Both the position numbers and the translations under genes were made by a program. A stretch of DNA of 29,902 nucleotides, taken from the NCBI GenBank assembly GCA_001598975.1, contig BBXU01001373.1:1-29902 (forward strand), in the 5' to 3' direction. Every line of letters begins with the position of its first letter. Position 1 is the stretch's first letter. Below, one piece after another: positions 20,766 through 29,902 of this stretch. Below the pieces are notes generated by a model. That model was not told the DNA's origin. It saw only the letters and a list, made by a program, of their open reading frames with translations, and did not search any database. This stretch comes from Parachlorella kessleri. Lineage: Eukaryota > Chlorophyta > Trebouxiophyceae > Chlorellales > Chlorellaceae.

Positions 20766-23700
20766 ATGGCTGCCGCAGCGGATAAGTTTGTCTGTTGCAG
20801 CGGGGTCAGCCTCCCGGCAGAGGAACGTGATGGCCTCCTGTGCGTATTCGAAGAGAAAAGTGTGCAGGGGGAGCTGGTGGACGGCATCGTTCGTTGCAGC
20901 CCGCCCGCTGACGCACTGCTGCAGGTCCGCGCAATGCCATGAATCCGGCCCCCGTCGTGCGTGCAGTTCCAGACCATCACCAAGGAGCCTGGGATCTTCA
21001 TCACCTTGCTCAGGCATATAGACCGCGTGCCGGCCTTACTGGCTCGCTGCTTTACAGCGCCGCCGTTCACCGTGCTGGCAAGCTCAACACCTGCAGGCAC
21101 CTGTCGATGTTGAGCAGCCCGGCCTGCGTCTGCGGGTGACAGCCAAGACAGGGCGCACACTACATGATGGCGTTGTCCAGACCAGTCGGTCGAACAGTGC
21201 TGCCCTGGCTGAAAGCTTTGCTCCAGATGGGGACCCCGCCGGGCCACCTGGGGCTGAGCCTGTAAAGGCCCGGCAAACCGTTCGGCAGAAGTACTCGGCC
21301 CTCAAGCCCTTCGTCATAATCTCGTAAGCCCCTGGTTTGCTTAACTTGCATGCCCAGGCTAAGTTGGTGGCGCCTTTTGTGCTGGGAGCGTGCTTGGCAG
21401 CAGCACGGGGAAGGGGGCAAGGCGCTGCGCTCCTGTGCTACTGCTGGTGCAGGTACAGCAGAGCTCCCCTTCGCCTCTAAATAGCGTGATAACTTTCAGT
21501 TCATGCATATATTGGACTGCCTTGGCTTTTGTGGGCGGCCCGCTTGTGGGGAGCACTCACGGCTGCACGGTGGCGGTACGCAGTTTATGAACCGCTAGAC
21601 AAGCCTGCCCTGAGGGTCCAGCCCTTACAGTAGCTACCTTGTGTGTGTCTGAACCTCATCCCCACCTACCCTCCCCTCCCTCCGTGTGCTTGCTGCCTGC
21701 AGCATGTCCTACTTGCTGTACACCGTGACAGACGGTGCGATACGCATGATTGTACTTCTCCACGCCTACCAGATGGGTTTCTCGGCAATGGAGGTGGCCA
21801 TCATGTTCTCCCTATATGAGCTGGCGGGCGTGGTGACTAACCTGCTGGCGGGCCTGATGGGTGCAAGGTGAGTCACGGAGACCAACCTGGCGATGGGCAC
21901 GCACAGAGTTGCTGATGACAAGAGTCCCCATGGATTGAAGGGATTGAATCACTGTGGCAATCGGTGCAGCAAGCAACAGAAGCCAACGAAAGGACGCACG
22001 CAGCAGCCCTCCCCACAGAAATTCATGGGGCATCAGTGCCTACTGTTGGTTGCGATGTCTTTCACGCTCTGGTACCCTGATCTCATGTGCTGCCCTGGTA
22101 AGTCAACAAATGCTGTGCCTGTGCTGTGCATGCTGGCGTGCTTTCTGCACTGTATTATGGCGTATTCCACAAATATGTTGCCACCGCTGACCAGTTCCCG
22201 GCAGCGGTTTCCCCTCTAGTTCTATGTTGTGGCAAACCGCATGGGAGAAGCATGTGTGGCTGCAGGTGGGGTATCAAGACCACTCTGCTGACAGGGCTGG
22301 TCATTCAGCTGGCGGGGCTGGGCATGATGTTCGGCTGGCAGGTGTGCGCAAAGGGCGCTCCCGCGCCGCAACAGCACCTTCATTTGTATGAGCTTGCCTG
22401 GGTAGCCGCTAAATCTAGGCAGGAGCTGCGTAGGTCAACAGTGCATACTGCGTTGGTCGCTATGCGTGCGAGTGGTCCCGCGCCGGCGGCCTTTGGGTGT
22501 CCAGCTACCGCTATATTACAAGCCATGGCCTGGTGTTGCTGCTGGAGGTTGAGAGCCAGCAAGGGGCCCACCTGCCAGGCTCTCTCTCTCTTTCTCTCTC
22601 GATCTCTCTCTCTTGCATCTTGCCAACTCAGCGGGCTACAGGAGCCCAGGTGGAGCCGAGAGACTCGTCTGCTCCCCCCTGTCCCACCCCTGCTCCCCTG
22701 CTTCCATCCTGCCTGCAGGACTCCTGGTCCAAAACGAATGCCATCATTTATGTTACGGCCTCCCAGATGCTGTGTGGGGTAGCCAAGGACCTCACCAAGC
22801 TGGGTGGCAAGACGGTGACTAAGCTGGTCACACCCGAGGAGAAGCAGGTGAGGATGACCTCAATAGCTTTGTATTATCCTGCCTGAGTATGTCAGCTGCT
22901 GGGTGGTGTTTATAGCTGATGTGGTCTATGTTCACAGAGAGGGCAGACCAAAACAACTGTGACAGTGCTGGCGGGACGAGAACAGCTGTTCCATTGCTGG
23001 GGCATCCTAGATGAGTGACATTTGCCACACATGTTGGGAGGAGAGGGGCTTGCATCTGTGAGACCCACCCGCACAATTGCAGCCCTTGAGCCTGGCAGCT
23101 TCCTCCTTGCCCTGTTCAGTCATCCCTGTTCAAGCTGGTGTCCTTCATCACCGGGTTTAAGAACAGCCTCAAGGGCGCCGGCTACTTCCTGGGAGCAGCG
23201 ACTGTGGGGGTCAGGTAGGCCCCCCCTGACGCATGGCATCTGCGTGTGCCTGTCTGGGCTTCCAAAACAAGTCTGCACCTGTTTGCCTAAGGGAGCCTCT
23301 GCATAGCTCTCCCCCTGGCATGGGCATTCTTCCGCCCTGTCCATTAGCCTGCCTCCCCCACCCTGGCACTTTATGGCCCTCCTCAACCCCAGGAAAGGTC
23401 CAGAATAGTCAGGGCAGACCTTGCCCCAGTGACCAGCCTGCATCACCGCCTTGCGGCGCCTAGCATAGTGTGTGTGCCTGCCTCCCTGCCTGCCTAATCA
23501 AAGCCTGGGTTGAAGCCGTGGTGTCACACCTAATGTTATTAGCAAGGGTGGCAGGTAGTGCAAACAGAGAGTAGAGCTGGGCTGGACTGGACCGGGCAGG
23601 GGTGAAGGGGCAGGGTTGAATGCAGAATGAGCCTGAGTCTTGCCTGAGTTATTAGCATGGGTGGCAGGTAGTGCGAACAGGGAGTAGAGCTGGGCTGGGC

Positions 23701-25764
23701 TGAGTTATGCCTGCTGCCTGTGTGGCTGGGACCTTGCTGCACTGTAGACTGTAATGCCTGCCTGCCTCCTGCCTGCAGCTACTACCTGTCCCTGGGGATC
23801 CTGTGCGGCTTCATTCTGGCTGCCATGCCCTGGGCGGCCTTGGGGCTATCTAACCAGCTGGGGCGGGCGCGCAAGGAGAACGTGTCTTTCTGGGCACTCT
23901 TCAAGTGAGCAATGCACAGGCTGTGGCCACTTCACAGCCGTGTGTTGCTGTGGTTGGCTGGGGAGGGATGCTGGCGCGAAGATGGCATGTGGCGCCTGGG
24001 CTGCGCACAAGACCGGGGCCTATCACCGGCATCTTACCGCTTGAAATGCGCCCCCACTTGGATGTGCAGTCAGCAAGCATGCAGGCATACCCAAACCGCC
24101 AAACCCACACTATGATGGCCCTGTGCTCGATGCCTTCCTGTCCACAGGTGTAGTATGTTTGCTACTCAAGTGCCACTCCCACACTTGTCTGTGCCCTGCC
24201 ACCCCTCCGCAGGAACCGCCACAACGTCAACGTGCTGTCCCTCTCCCGCATCTTCCTCTTCGGCTCGCGAGACCTGTGGTTCGAGGTGCCCCTGCCCTTC
24301 TTCCTGCGAAGCGCCGCCTCCGGCATCGGCTGGTCCCGCGCGCTCACCGGCGCATTCCTGGCGGTGAGTGCACGCCTAGCTGGCAGGCGCTAGCGCACCA
24401 GGGAGCTGCTTGGTTCGTGGTTGGCTTGGCACATGGGAGTAATGTTAGTGGTGGCAGCACTGCAAGAGCTACTCGGCTCCAAGCTTGAGTGGCCACTAGG
24501 CAGTACGCCCCAGTGACAAGGCAACATTTAGAAGGGTCCCCACCAAGATAGGTGGGGAACCCCTGGCCTAGCTTGAGCGGCAGCAACTATTCCCTAACCC
24601 ACCAATCACATCTTCGAGCTATGTGCCTGCCCTGTGGTGCAGATATTCATTATCCTCTACGGCCAGGTGCAAGCCTGGACCCCCCAGCTTGTGCTGAAAC
24701 CCCTGCACCAGTCACCCCCCACCCGCCTGGTGGCAACAGGCTGGGCTGCGATACTCTCCATCCCACCTCTCGTCCTAGGTGGGACCCACTGTCTGGCGGC
24801 TTGGGGTGGTGTGTGTGCGTGTGTGTGGGGGGGGGGGGGTGGGCGCGCTTGATTTGAGTGGGATTCCTCCTAAGGTATAAGCATCTGGGGCGCTGCATAT
24901 CCTACTTGCAGATGCACCTGGCACCAGATGGAATTGTCTATGATCATATAGAAGATTCAGTCTCAGAACTCGCATGCTGTCCTGTCTTGACTGCCAAGAA
25001 TGCGTCAATCGTGCCATACCCGCTGCAGGCACCATTATGCTATCAACCGGCATCTTTGGCATTGACGTGTCCAAGGCCCCTGCCATAGCCACCCTGACTG
25101 TCGGCATCTACATCTTCTGCCTGCTGTTTGCGGTCAACTCGGCGGTACACTCCTACCTCATTGTGCGGTACAGCGAGGGGGACAAGGTGGGTGGCGGGTG
25201 CTGGCTGTGTCCTTAAGCAGGCAGGATCGAAAGAGGGGAATCAAGTTGCAAGCACAGGCTGGAAACAACCGTGTATGCTCAGAAAGTACGAAGATTTGCG
25301 CTTCAATGCAGGCTGAAGCTCTGAGCTTGGCTGCTGTGCAGGTGGCCATGAACGTTGGCGTCTACTACTGCGCCAATGCTGTGGGGCGCCTGGTGGGCAC
25401 GCTCGCCTCCGGAGCACTCTACTCCTATGTGGGCAGCACTGTGGTGGACGGCTTTGGCGCCTGCCTGCTGGTCTCTGTTAGCTTCTGCGTGCTTTCAACG
25501 CTGATAGACATCAGGCTGTGGGAAGATCCCGACAAGGAAGGGGCGTGGGTGCCCCAGTGGCTGCGGGCGCGAAAAGCGGCGCTGCCACCCAAGGAAGCAG
25601 CTGCGGCAGAGGCGCTGGAGCAAGCAGCAGAGGCCCAGCCCGGGGCCCCTGCCGACAGCTCCCTGGAGTTGGCAGAGAAGACGAGAAGCAGCACAGAAAA
25701 GGAGGGCTATGCTGAGGGCGCAGGCGGGCAAGGGGGCAGGTTGGGTGACAATGCTGTGACATAG
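20766..25764 (+). CDS. arsJ: ArsJ-like organoarsenical efflux permease (MFS)
   Basis: Membrane exporter expected to expel 1-arseno-3-phosphoglycerate, the unstable product of the divergent GAPDH. Exons: 20766-20924, 21097-21323, 21703-21867, 22266-22341, 22719-22847, 23120-23214, 23779-23904, 24213-24363, 24643-24778, 25029-25186, 25342-25764; 1845 nt, 614 aa, in frame throughout. The family core starts near residue 122: YLLYTVTDGAIRMIVLLHAY, VVTNLLAGLMGARWGIK, GVAKDLTKLGGKTVTKL, FKNSLKGAGYFLGAA, SRIFLFGSRDLWFEVPLPF. These match bacterial ArsJ (about 400 aa). Extras are a 120-residue N-terminal extension with Cys 10, 11, 26 and 44, and a hydrophilic Ala/Glu-rich tail of about 85 residues. The ATG at 20766 (ACGAAATGGC) and a phase-0 first intron favour this start, but exons 1-2 rest on frame only. 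No TGTAA signal was seen downstream. Confidence 0.9.
22579..22616. repeat. (TC)n polypyrimidine microsatellite
   Basis: CTCTCTC run in ArsJ intron 4 (22342-22718), about 100 bp before the exon 5 acceptor. Low-complexity sequence. Confidence 0.8.
23535..23625 (+). repeat. Dispersed repeat, copy B
   Basis: Same core as copy A (GGGTGGCAGGTAGTGC, then GAGTAGAGCTGGGCTGGACT). It lies in ArsJ intron 6 (23215-23778). Confidence 0.75.
23648..23700 (+). repeat. Dispersed repeat, copy C
   Basis: Nearly identical to copy B over the core and only about 20 bp downstream of it, in the same ArsJ intron. The shorter 3' end stops at GGGCTGGGCTGAG. Confidence 0.75.
24829..24840. repeat. Poly-G tract
   Basis: A G run after a short (GT)n in ArsJ intron 9 (24779-25028). 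Low complexity only. Confidence 0.7.
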
Positions 25765-26400
25765 CACAAGGATTCTGACATGGGGGTGTGATGTGGGTGC
25801 TGGCTGACATTCTTGTAGCTGTACTGCGGTCTTCATCATTGCCGGTGTGTACTTTCTAAGACTTGTGGACTCTTGCAACTCAGGCAATGTACCCACTCAG
25901 CCGAATCTGTGCAGACAGCATTGGCAGCAACATTGCGCAGAGCTGAGCTTCGGCATCAACCATAGCAGCAGTCACTACCTTGCCGTCAATGTCTGTATAG
26001 TAGAGTCTGCAAAGAGTTGGTTCTGATCCTATAAAAAGTCAGTTGCAGAAACCTTCCAAACCTTCCAAGTTTGTGTTGCTTGCATGTTGCCCTGACAAAT
26101 CCAGATTTCTGACTCACAGGCCCCTCTATCTGATCGTGCCACTATACTAGAGAATCCAGCCCTGTCAGTGCAGTTCACCCCTAACTCCTCTCCATTCGCA
26201 TTGCCTGTCACCTGCAAATGAGTCCAAGGGCGCGACAAGTGATATGGCCTGCGGTGACCTAGGTCCGCTTACGGCGTCCATGCCCAGTGTATCTACGGCC
26301 ATTTCATCAACCCATTAATTTGAAAATACTCTGCACCATAGATGCCCAGGTTCTTGACACTCATGACATGCTAGCAACCCCCAGGAAGGTGCAAGAGGCA
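25765..26400. other. Intergenic: ArsJ 3' region and G-patch gene promoter region
   Basis: No coding sequence recognised. A TATA box, TATAAAAA, lies at 26030-26037 on the plus strand, about 365 bp before the G-patch ATG, so the 5' UTR would be long or interrupted. No TGTAA was found for ArsJ. Confidence 0.5.
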
Positions 26401-27902
26401 ATGAGCTTCAGGCGAGAGGTAAGGACCTGCCGTATTTGTGCATGGAGGCGTTCTGAGCTTTTTGACGCTACAACCAAACTTGCTAGAAGCCGTGTACCGA
26501 CAGTCGCTGTACTCTGTGGCTTTCGCTGCAGCGGAGGGGCCACGAGTTTGGTGGCACCAGGAAGTCAGAAGCTTTAACAGCCGAAGGGACAGCGGCCCGA
26601 CAAGACCTGGGCCAGGTTGTGTCGCGCTTCTATGCGGACCTCGTGCAGAGCTCAAACTCTTCGCACCCCAGTGCAGACAGTGCCACAGCAAGCGCCAGTG
26701 TGCTGGCAGGCTCCCCAGCGGGTGGTACAGCTGCCTCAAATATAGGCAGGTTTAATGGGGCAGCAGGGGTAGCAGCTGCGCACCCACCTGACGAGCAGCA
26801 GGAAGCAGCTACTGCCCTGGAGGCTGCCCTTGTCGGTGACGTGCCGCTCTCACGCAATGCGCTAGACAGAGCAATGGTGACCGACGCGGGCGTCATGATT
26901 GTACAGCCCCGGCCGCAGGGGCAGCAGCCGCAGCAGCAGCAACCACGTGGTGACAGGTTTCAGCCCCAGGCTCTTGAGGAGCGAGACAAAGGGGCGCACC
27001 GAGAACCCCTTGACCCAGTCCAGCCGCAGGCAGCGCGGTATGGTATCAGCAGGCGTAATGTTGGCTACCAGCTGCTGCGTAAGGCGGGGTGGTCAGAAGG
27101 CACAGGGCTTGGGGCACAGGAGCAGGGGCGGACAGAGCCGCTAGCACCAGCGGCCGTACTGGGCCAAACCGGGCTAGGCTTCCAATCAGGCGGCCGGCGG
27201 CAGCGGAGAAAGGGAGATGCAGCAAGTGATGCAGCAGCAGCCGCACAACAGGGCCAGCAGCAGCCACCGCAGCAGCAGCAGCAGCGTCCCAAGCGGCCGT
27301 TGCCGCCAGATCCCTTGGAGAAGGAGGACGTGCAAACCAAGGTCAAGCGTGTCCAGCAGGTGGGCCTTGTGCAGTGCATGTCACAGCATGCATGGCAGCG
27401 CCTTGAACTGTGCCACCAACCTTTTAGCTGGGAGGAGTGGCCTTGGTTGTAACAGTTGACTGGGTACACTTTTACCAGGTACACTACCGGGTAAGGATGG
27501 CCAGGCTCCTCTTTGGGCTTGCGGGATCCATGCTCCTTGTGACTCGGGACCCAGTGCTGCCTTCGTGATTCTTTAAGGGCCCCCGCAACCAGTTCAAGGC
27601 ACCCCCGCAACCGGTTCAATGCAGAGCAGCCATTTGTTTTATACAGGCGCACTGCTAGTTCCCGTGAATCGCAGCAAGGCGCCCAGCTCGTTTCTGGCTG
27701 TGAGCTTTGATACACATACACCCTGCTCCCTCGACTCCTGTTGCAGGTGCTGCAAGCCGAAGTGGACGACCGAGCTGGGAAGGCCATCCAGCGATACATC
27801 TATAGTGCCTTCAATGATGCCACCGGGGAGCCGACAAGTGACAGCAATCCCTTGCTGCGTCGGGGGCGCAGCAAGCTCAGCGCCACCAACCCCCTGCTGT
27901 GA
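26401..27902 (+). CDS. G-patch domain protein
   Basis: Probable nuclear RNA-processing factor; G-patch proteins usually bind and activate DEAH-box helicases. Exons: 26401-26418, 26532-27359 and 27747-27902; 1002 nt, 333 aa. The first coding exon is only MSFRRE, followed by a GTAAGG donor; exon 2 continues RRGHEFGG. The G-patch lies at about residues 180-225: NVGYQLLRKAGWSEGTGLG, then GQTGLGF. Gln/Ala-rich and basic stretches follow (RPKRPLPPDPLEKEDVQTK). The C-terminus is AIQRYIYSAFND, then DSNPLLRRGR and a terminal TNPLL, a conserved-looking tail. Both exon joins are phase 0. The start could lie further upstream, since the frame is open to 26287. I cannot assign a specific orthologue. Confidence 0.8.
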
Positions 27903-28257
27903 ACTATGTGAATGGCGAGCTGCTAGCTCTCGCCGCTTGGACTGGGAGTTGTAGGCCGTCTTTCGACTTGAGCTGCGTAGCGGCTTGGCTTCGCTTTGTC
28001 AAGTTGTATATATTGAAGAGAATAGCTTTCTGCCTGTATCACTGTTGGACGTGGGTGGCCGTCATCTAGGTGTTGTCTCTGGGTTGACTTCTTTGGTAGC
28101 ACAGGCAGAGAGCTGTGGCTCACTGCGTCGTATTGTCTTGCAACGCCTTATATGTCTTGTCAAGCTATCTGCTGACCTTCCCACCTTGTACTGGCTGTTC
28201 AGACATCATGCCTAACCCGCAGTGGTTACCATGCCCGTTTTGCCTACCCAGTTGAAA

Positions 28258-28264
28258 TATAAAG
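28258..28264 (+). promoter_or_regulatory. Possible TATA box for the COX6B gene
   Basis: TATAAAG on the plus strand, about 240 bp upstream of the COX6B ATG. This is an AT-rich part of a GC-rich region, so the match could be chance. Confidence 0.3.
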
Positions 28265-28267
28265 TAA

Positions 28268-28272
28268 TGTAA
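28268..28272 (+). terminator. Poly(A) signal TGTAA of the G-patch gene
   Basis: TGTAA on the plus strand, about 365 nt after the G-patch stop codon (27900-27902), a plausible green-algal 3' UTR length. Confidence 0.55.
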
Positions 28273-28506
28273 GTACGGTTGCTGAGCCAGAGAAGCCGTC
28301 GCAAGCCTTGATGACCGATGCATCCAATCCCAAGGAAAAAGAAAGGAGGAGTGCGACGTGCAGTGGACCCCTCGCGCCACAGAACAAAGACCCTTGCTTT
28401 GATCTCGCAACCACCCGGCTTGGCTTTGCACCCCTGCAGCTACTCCTCTCCTGCTGTACGCCGCAGTGCCAGGGAGGCCCTTGTCTCGAGTTGAACCATA
28501 GCAGCC

Positions 28507-29783
28507 ATGAACAGCTTCGTGTCTCACTGCGAGGTATGGAGCCTTGATGAAGCTCAGTATTCAGTTGTCAAGACAACACTAAGCGAGCGGGGGAGTGCGG
28601 AGCAAGGCGTCGAGCATCTGTCACCCAGTGTGTGCCCCTGGCCACCTCTGCAGGCCGGCACTGTGACCCTAAAGACTGCCCCCAACGACCCCCGCTTCCC
28701 CCTTACCAACCAGACTAGGGTGAGAGGTGCTGGGGCGGTCCCCGCCACAGCATGGCTAGATGCTCTGCACGGTCTTCTATGCGGGATGACAGCTCAGGGC
28801 TTTTATGAGAAGGAAGTGCAGCGCTGATCGAGGTTTGGCACTGGAATGTAGAGGTAGCAGGCAGCGGGGTTAGGCCCAATCAGGCACAGCAGTATTTCCT
28901 GGGGTGGGGTTCCTGTGTGCTGGCAGGGTGGCTGGGCGAAGCAAGAGCCTAGGTTGCACAACAACGTATCCGGCGCTGATAGAACCTTCGCTGCTCTTGC
29001 AGGCTTGCTATGTGTACTATAATGAGCTGGTAAGCCTGCTTGGCTGTGGCCTCATCTCAAGGAACCCCGGGAGCTGAGTGCGGGTGACATGCAACGAACT
29101 TGCGGGTGCAAACTGACTTTTGTAGTGACTAAGGCCGTCTATCCAAAGCCCAGGCAGGCCCTGACAAATGCGATATGCTAAGTGCAGCACAAGTGCGTCG
29201 CTGACAACGGCTCCGATAATGCCCAGTGCTCAGCTCTGAAGACCAATGTCAGGTGGGTGTTGCGACAGCTGCCGTGTGTAGTAAGCAACAGCACTGCCCC
29301 ACTGTTGGGGCAGCTGTCGTTCGGTACGTATTCAATTACAGCCCGTTCTCTTAGTAGAGTTGCACGCTTGCATCTTACAGTTTTTGTGTTCATGGTTCGC
29401 CTGCAGGACTTTTTGCCCTGATGAGTGGGTTGCGGTGAGTAGGCCTGTGCCGGGCAGCCTTGCAAGCCGGGACCTCACTTACCTGCGTTTGACAGTGGAA
29501 CAGGCTTCATACGTTATGTTAAAAGGGGCGTCCCAGAAGAAGCGAGCTGGCACCTTCTGCAAGCTGGGGGATGTGGACAAGCCCTTCTTGTATAGTAGTA
29601 CACTGTTATTAGTATGGGTGGCAGGCAGGTAGTTCGAACAGGGAGTGGGAGATGAACTGGACTGCCAGGGCTGGATGTTATGTTGTCCAGGGCATACACT
29701 GCGAACAGGTGTTGCTTGTGGCGAACTGACAGTGCTCGTCTACTGCTGCAGCGTTGGGACGAGATGCGTGACAATGGCACTTG
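28507..29783 (+). CDS. COX6B: Cytochrome c oxidase subunit 6b, last exon outside window
   Basis: Intermembrane-space subunit of mitochondrial complex IV (COX6B, yeast Cox12) that sits at the dimer interface. Exons: 28507-28533, 28654-28719, 29003-29029, 29188-29252, 29407-29434 and 29752-29783; about 82 residues visible. The core reads KTAPNDPRFPLTNQTR and then the twin-cysteine fold: C-x9-C (ACYVYYNELHKC) and C-x10-C (from NAQC to TFC), followed by PDEWVARWDEMRDNGT. The cysteine spacing is the family signature and marks it as a Mia40-type import substrate with no cleaved presequence. Every junction is in frame. The final codons should be W-P-G..., and the split Trp codon (TG before GTGAGT) fits. 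Four of the six exons are 27-32 nt long. Confidence 0.9.
29605..29679 (+). repeat. Dispersed repeat, copy D
   Basis: GTTATTAGTATGGGTGGCAG, then TTCGAACAGGGAGT and CTGGACTGCCAGGGCTGGAT, matching copies A-C and closest to A at its 3' end. It lies in COX6B intron 5 (29435-29751). Confidence 0.7.
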
Positions 29784-29838
29784 GTGAGTTGTGCAGCACA
29801 CTGGCCGTGGAGTTGCCGCTGGAAAACATGGTGGTGGT

Positions 29839-29874
29839 GTGGGGGGAGGGGGAGGGGGAGGGGGGGGGGGGGGG
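29839..29874. repeat. G-rich low-complexity tract
   Basis: (GGGGGA)-like units followed by a G run, in the last visible COX6B intron. Potential G-quadruplex on the sense strand. Confidence 0.8.
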
Positions 29875-29902
29875 GTTGCGACGTTGTTAGTACTTTACGA
29901 CG

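Larger units (their letters stand above)
27903..28506. other. Intergenic: G-patch 3' UTR and COX6B promoter region
   Basis: No coding sequence recognised. It holds a TATA-like box (TATAAAG, 28258-28264) and a TGTAA poly(A) signal (28268-28272) only four bases apart, so the end of one gene and the start of the next may overlap. Confidence 0.5.

Overview
This window looks like nuclear DNA of a green alga (Chlorophyta, probably chlorophycean). It is gene-dense, with many short exons, introns that mostly run GTGAG to TGCAG, TGTAA-type poly(A) signals after at least two genes, and G/C-rich microsatellites inside introns. I rebuilt six protein genes by hand from conserved protein sequence, splice-site phase and reading-frame continuity. 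No transposon ORF, rRNA, tRNA or CRISPR array was seen.

Layout: (1) 37-2219, minus: an Mn-type cation diffusion facilitator (metal tolerance protein); its 3' end lies outside the window. (2) 2963-15362, minus: cytosolic-type methionyl-tRNA synthetase, 23 exons, 1064 aa, with an N-terminal GST-like domain, the catalytic core, an Ala/Ser/Lys linker and a C-terminal EMAPII-like tRNA-binding domain. (3) 16394-20484, minus: a GAPDH of the bacterial ArsJ-associated kind, 12 exons, 346 aa. (4) 20766-25764, plus: an ArsJ-like organoarsenical efflux permease, 11 exons, 614 aa. (5) 26401-27902, plus: a G-patch protein, 3 exons, 333 aa. (6) 28507-29783, plus: cytochrome c oxidase subunit 6b, with its last exon outside the window.

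The standout is the head-to-head pair GAPDH/ArsJ, which shares a 281-bp intergenic region. In bacteria these two proteins form a two-step arsenate detoxification route: GAPDH makes 1-arseno-3-phosphoglycerate and ArsJ exports it, after which it hydrolyses outside the cell. Here both genes are broken up by spliceosomal introns and look fully eukaryotic in structure, but remain adjacent and divergent. The only TATA box seen in the shared region sits in the loop of a perfect 8-bp inverted repeat.

A second theme is unusual splicing architecture. I count five GC-AG introns out of about 53 complete introns, three of them consecutive in the synthetase gene. Many introns of the two left-hand minus-strand genes carry decayed tandem copies of the adjacent exon edge, often with the splice site. 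The clearest is an array of four acceptor-bearing decoy exons in synthetase intron 6. A dispersed repeat of about 55-90 bp occurs four times in the same orientation.
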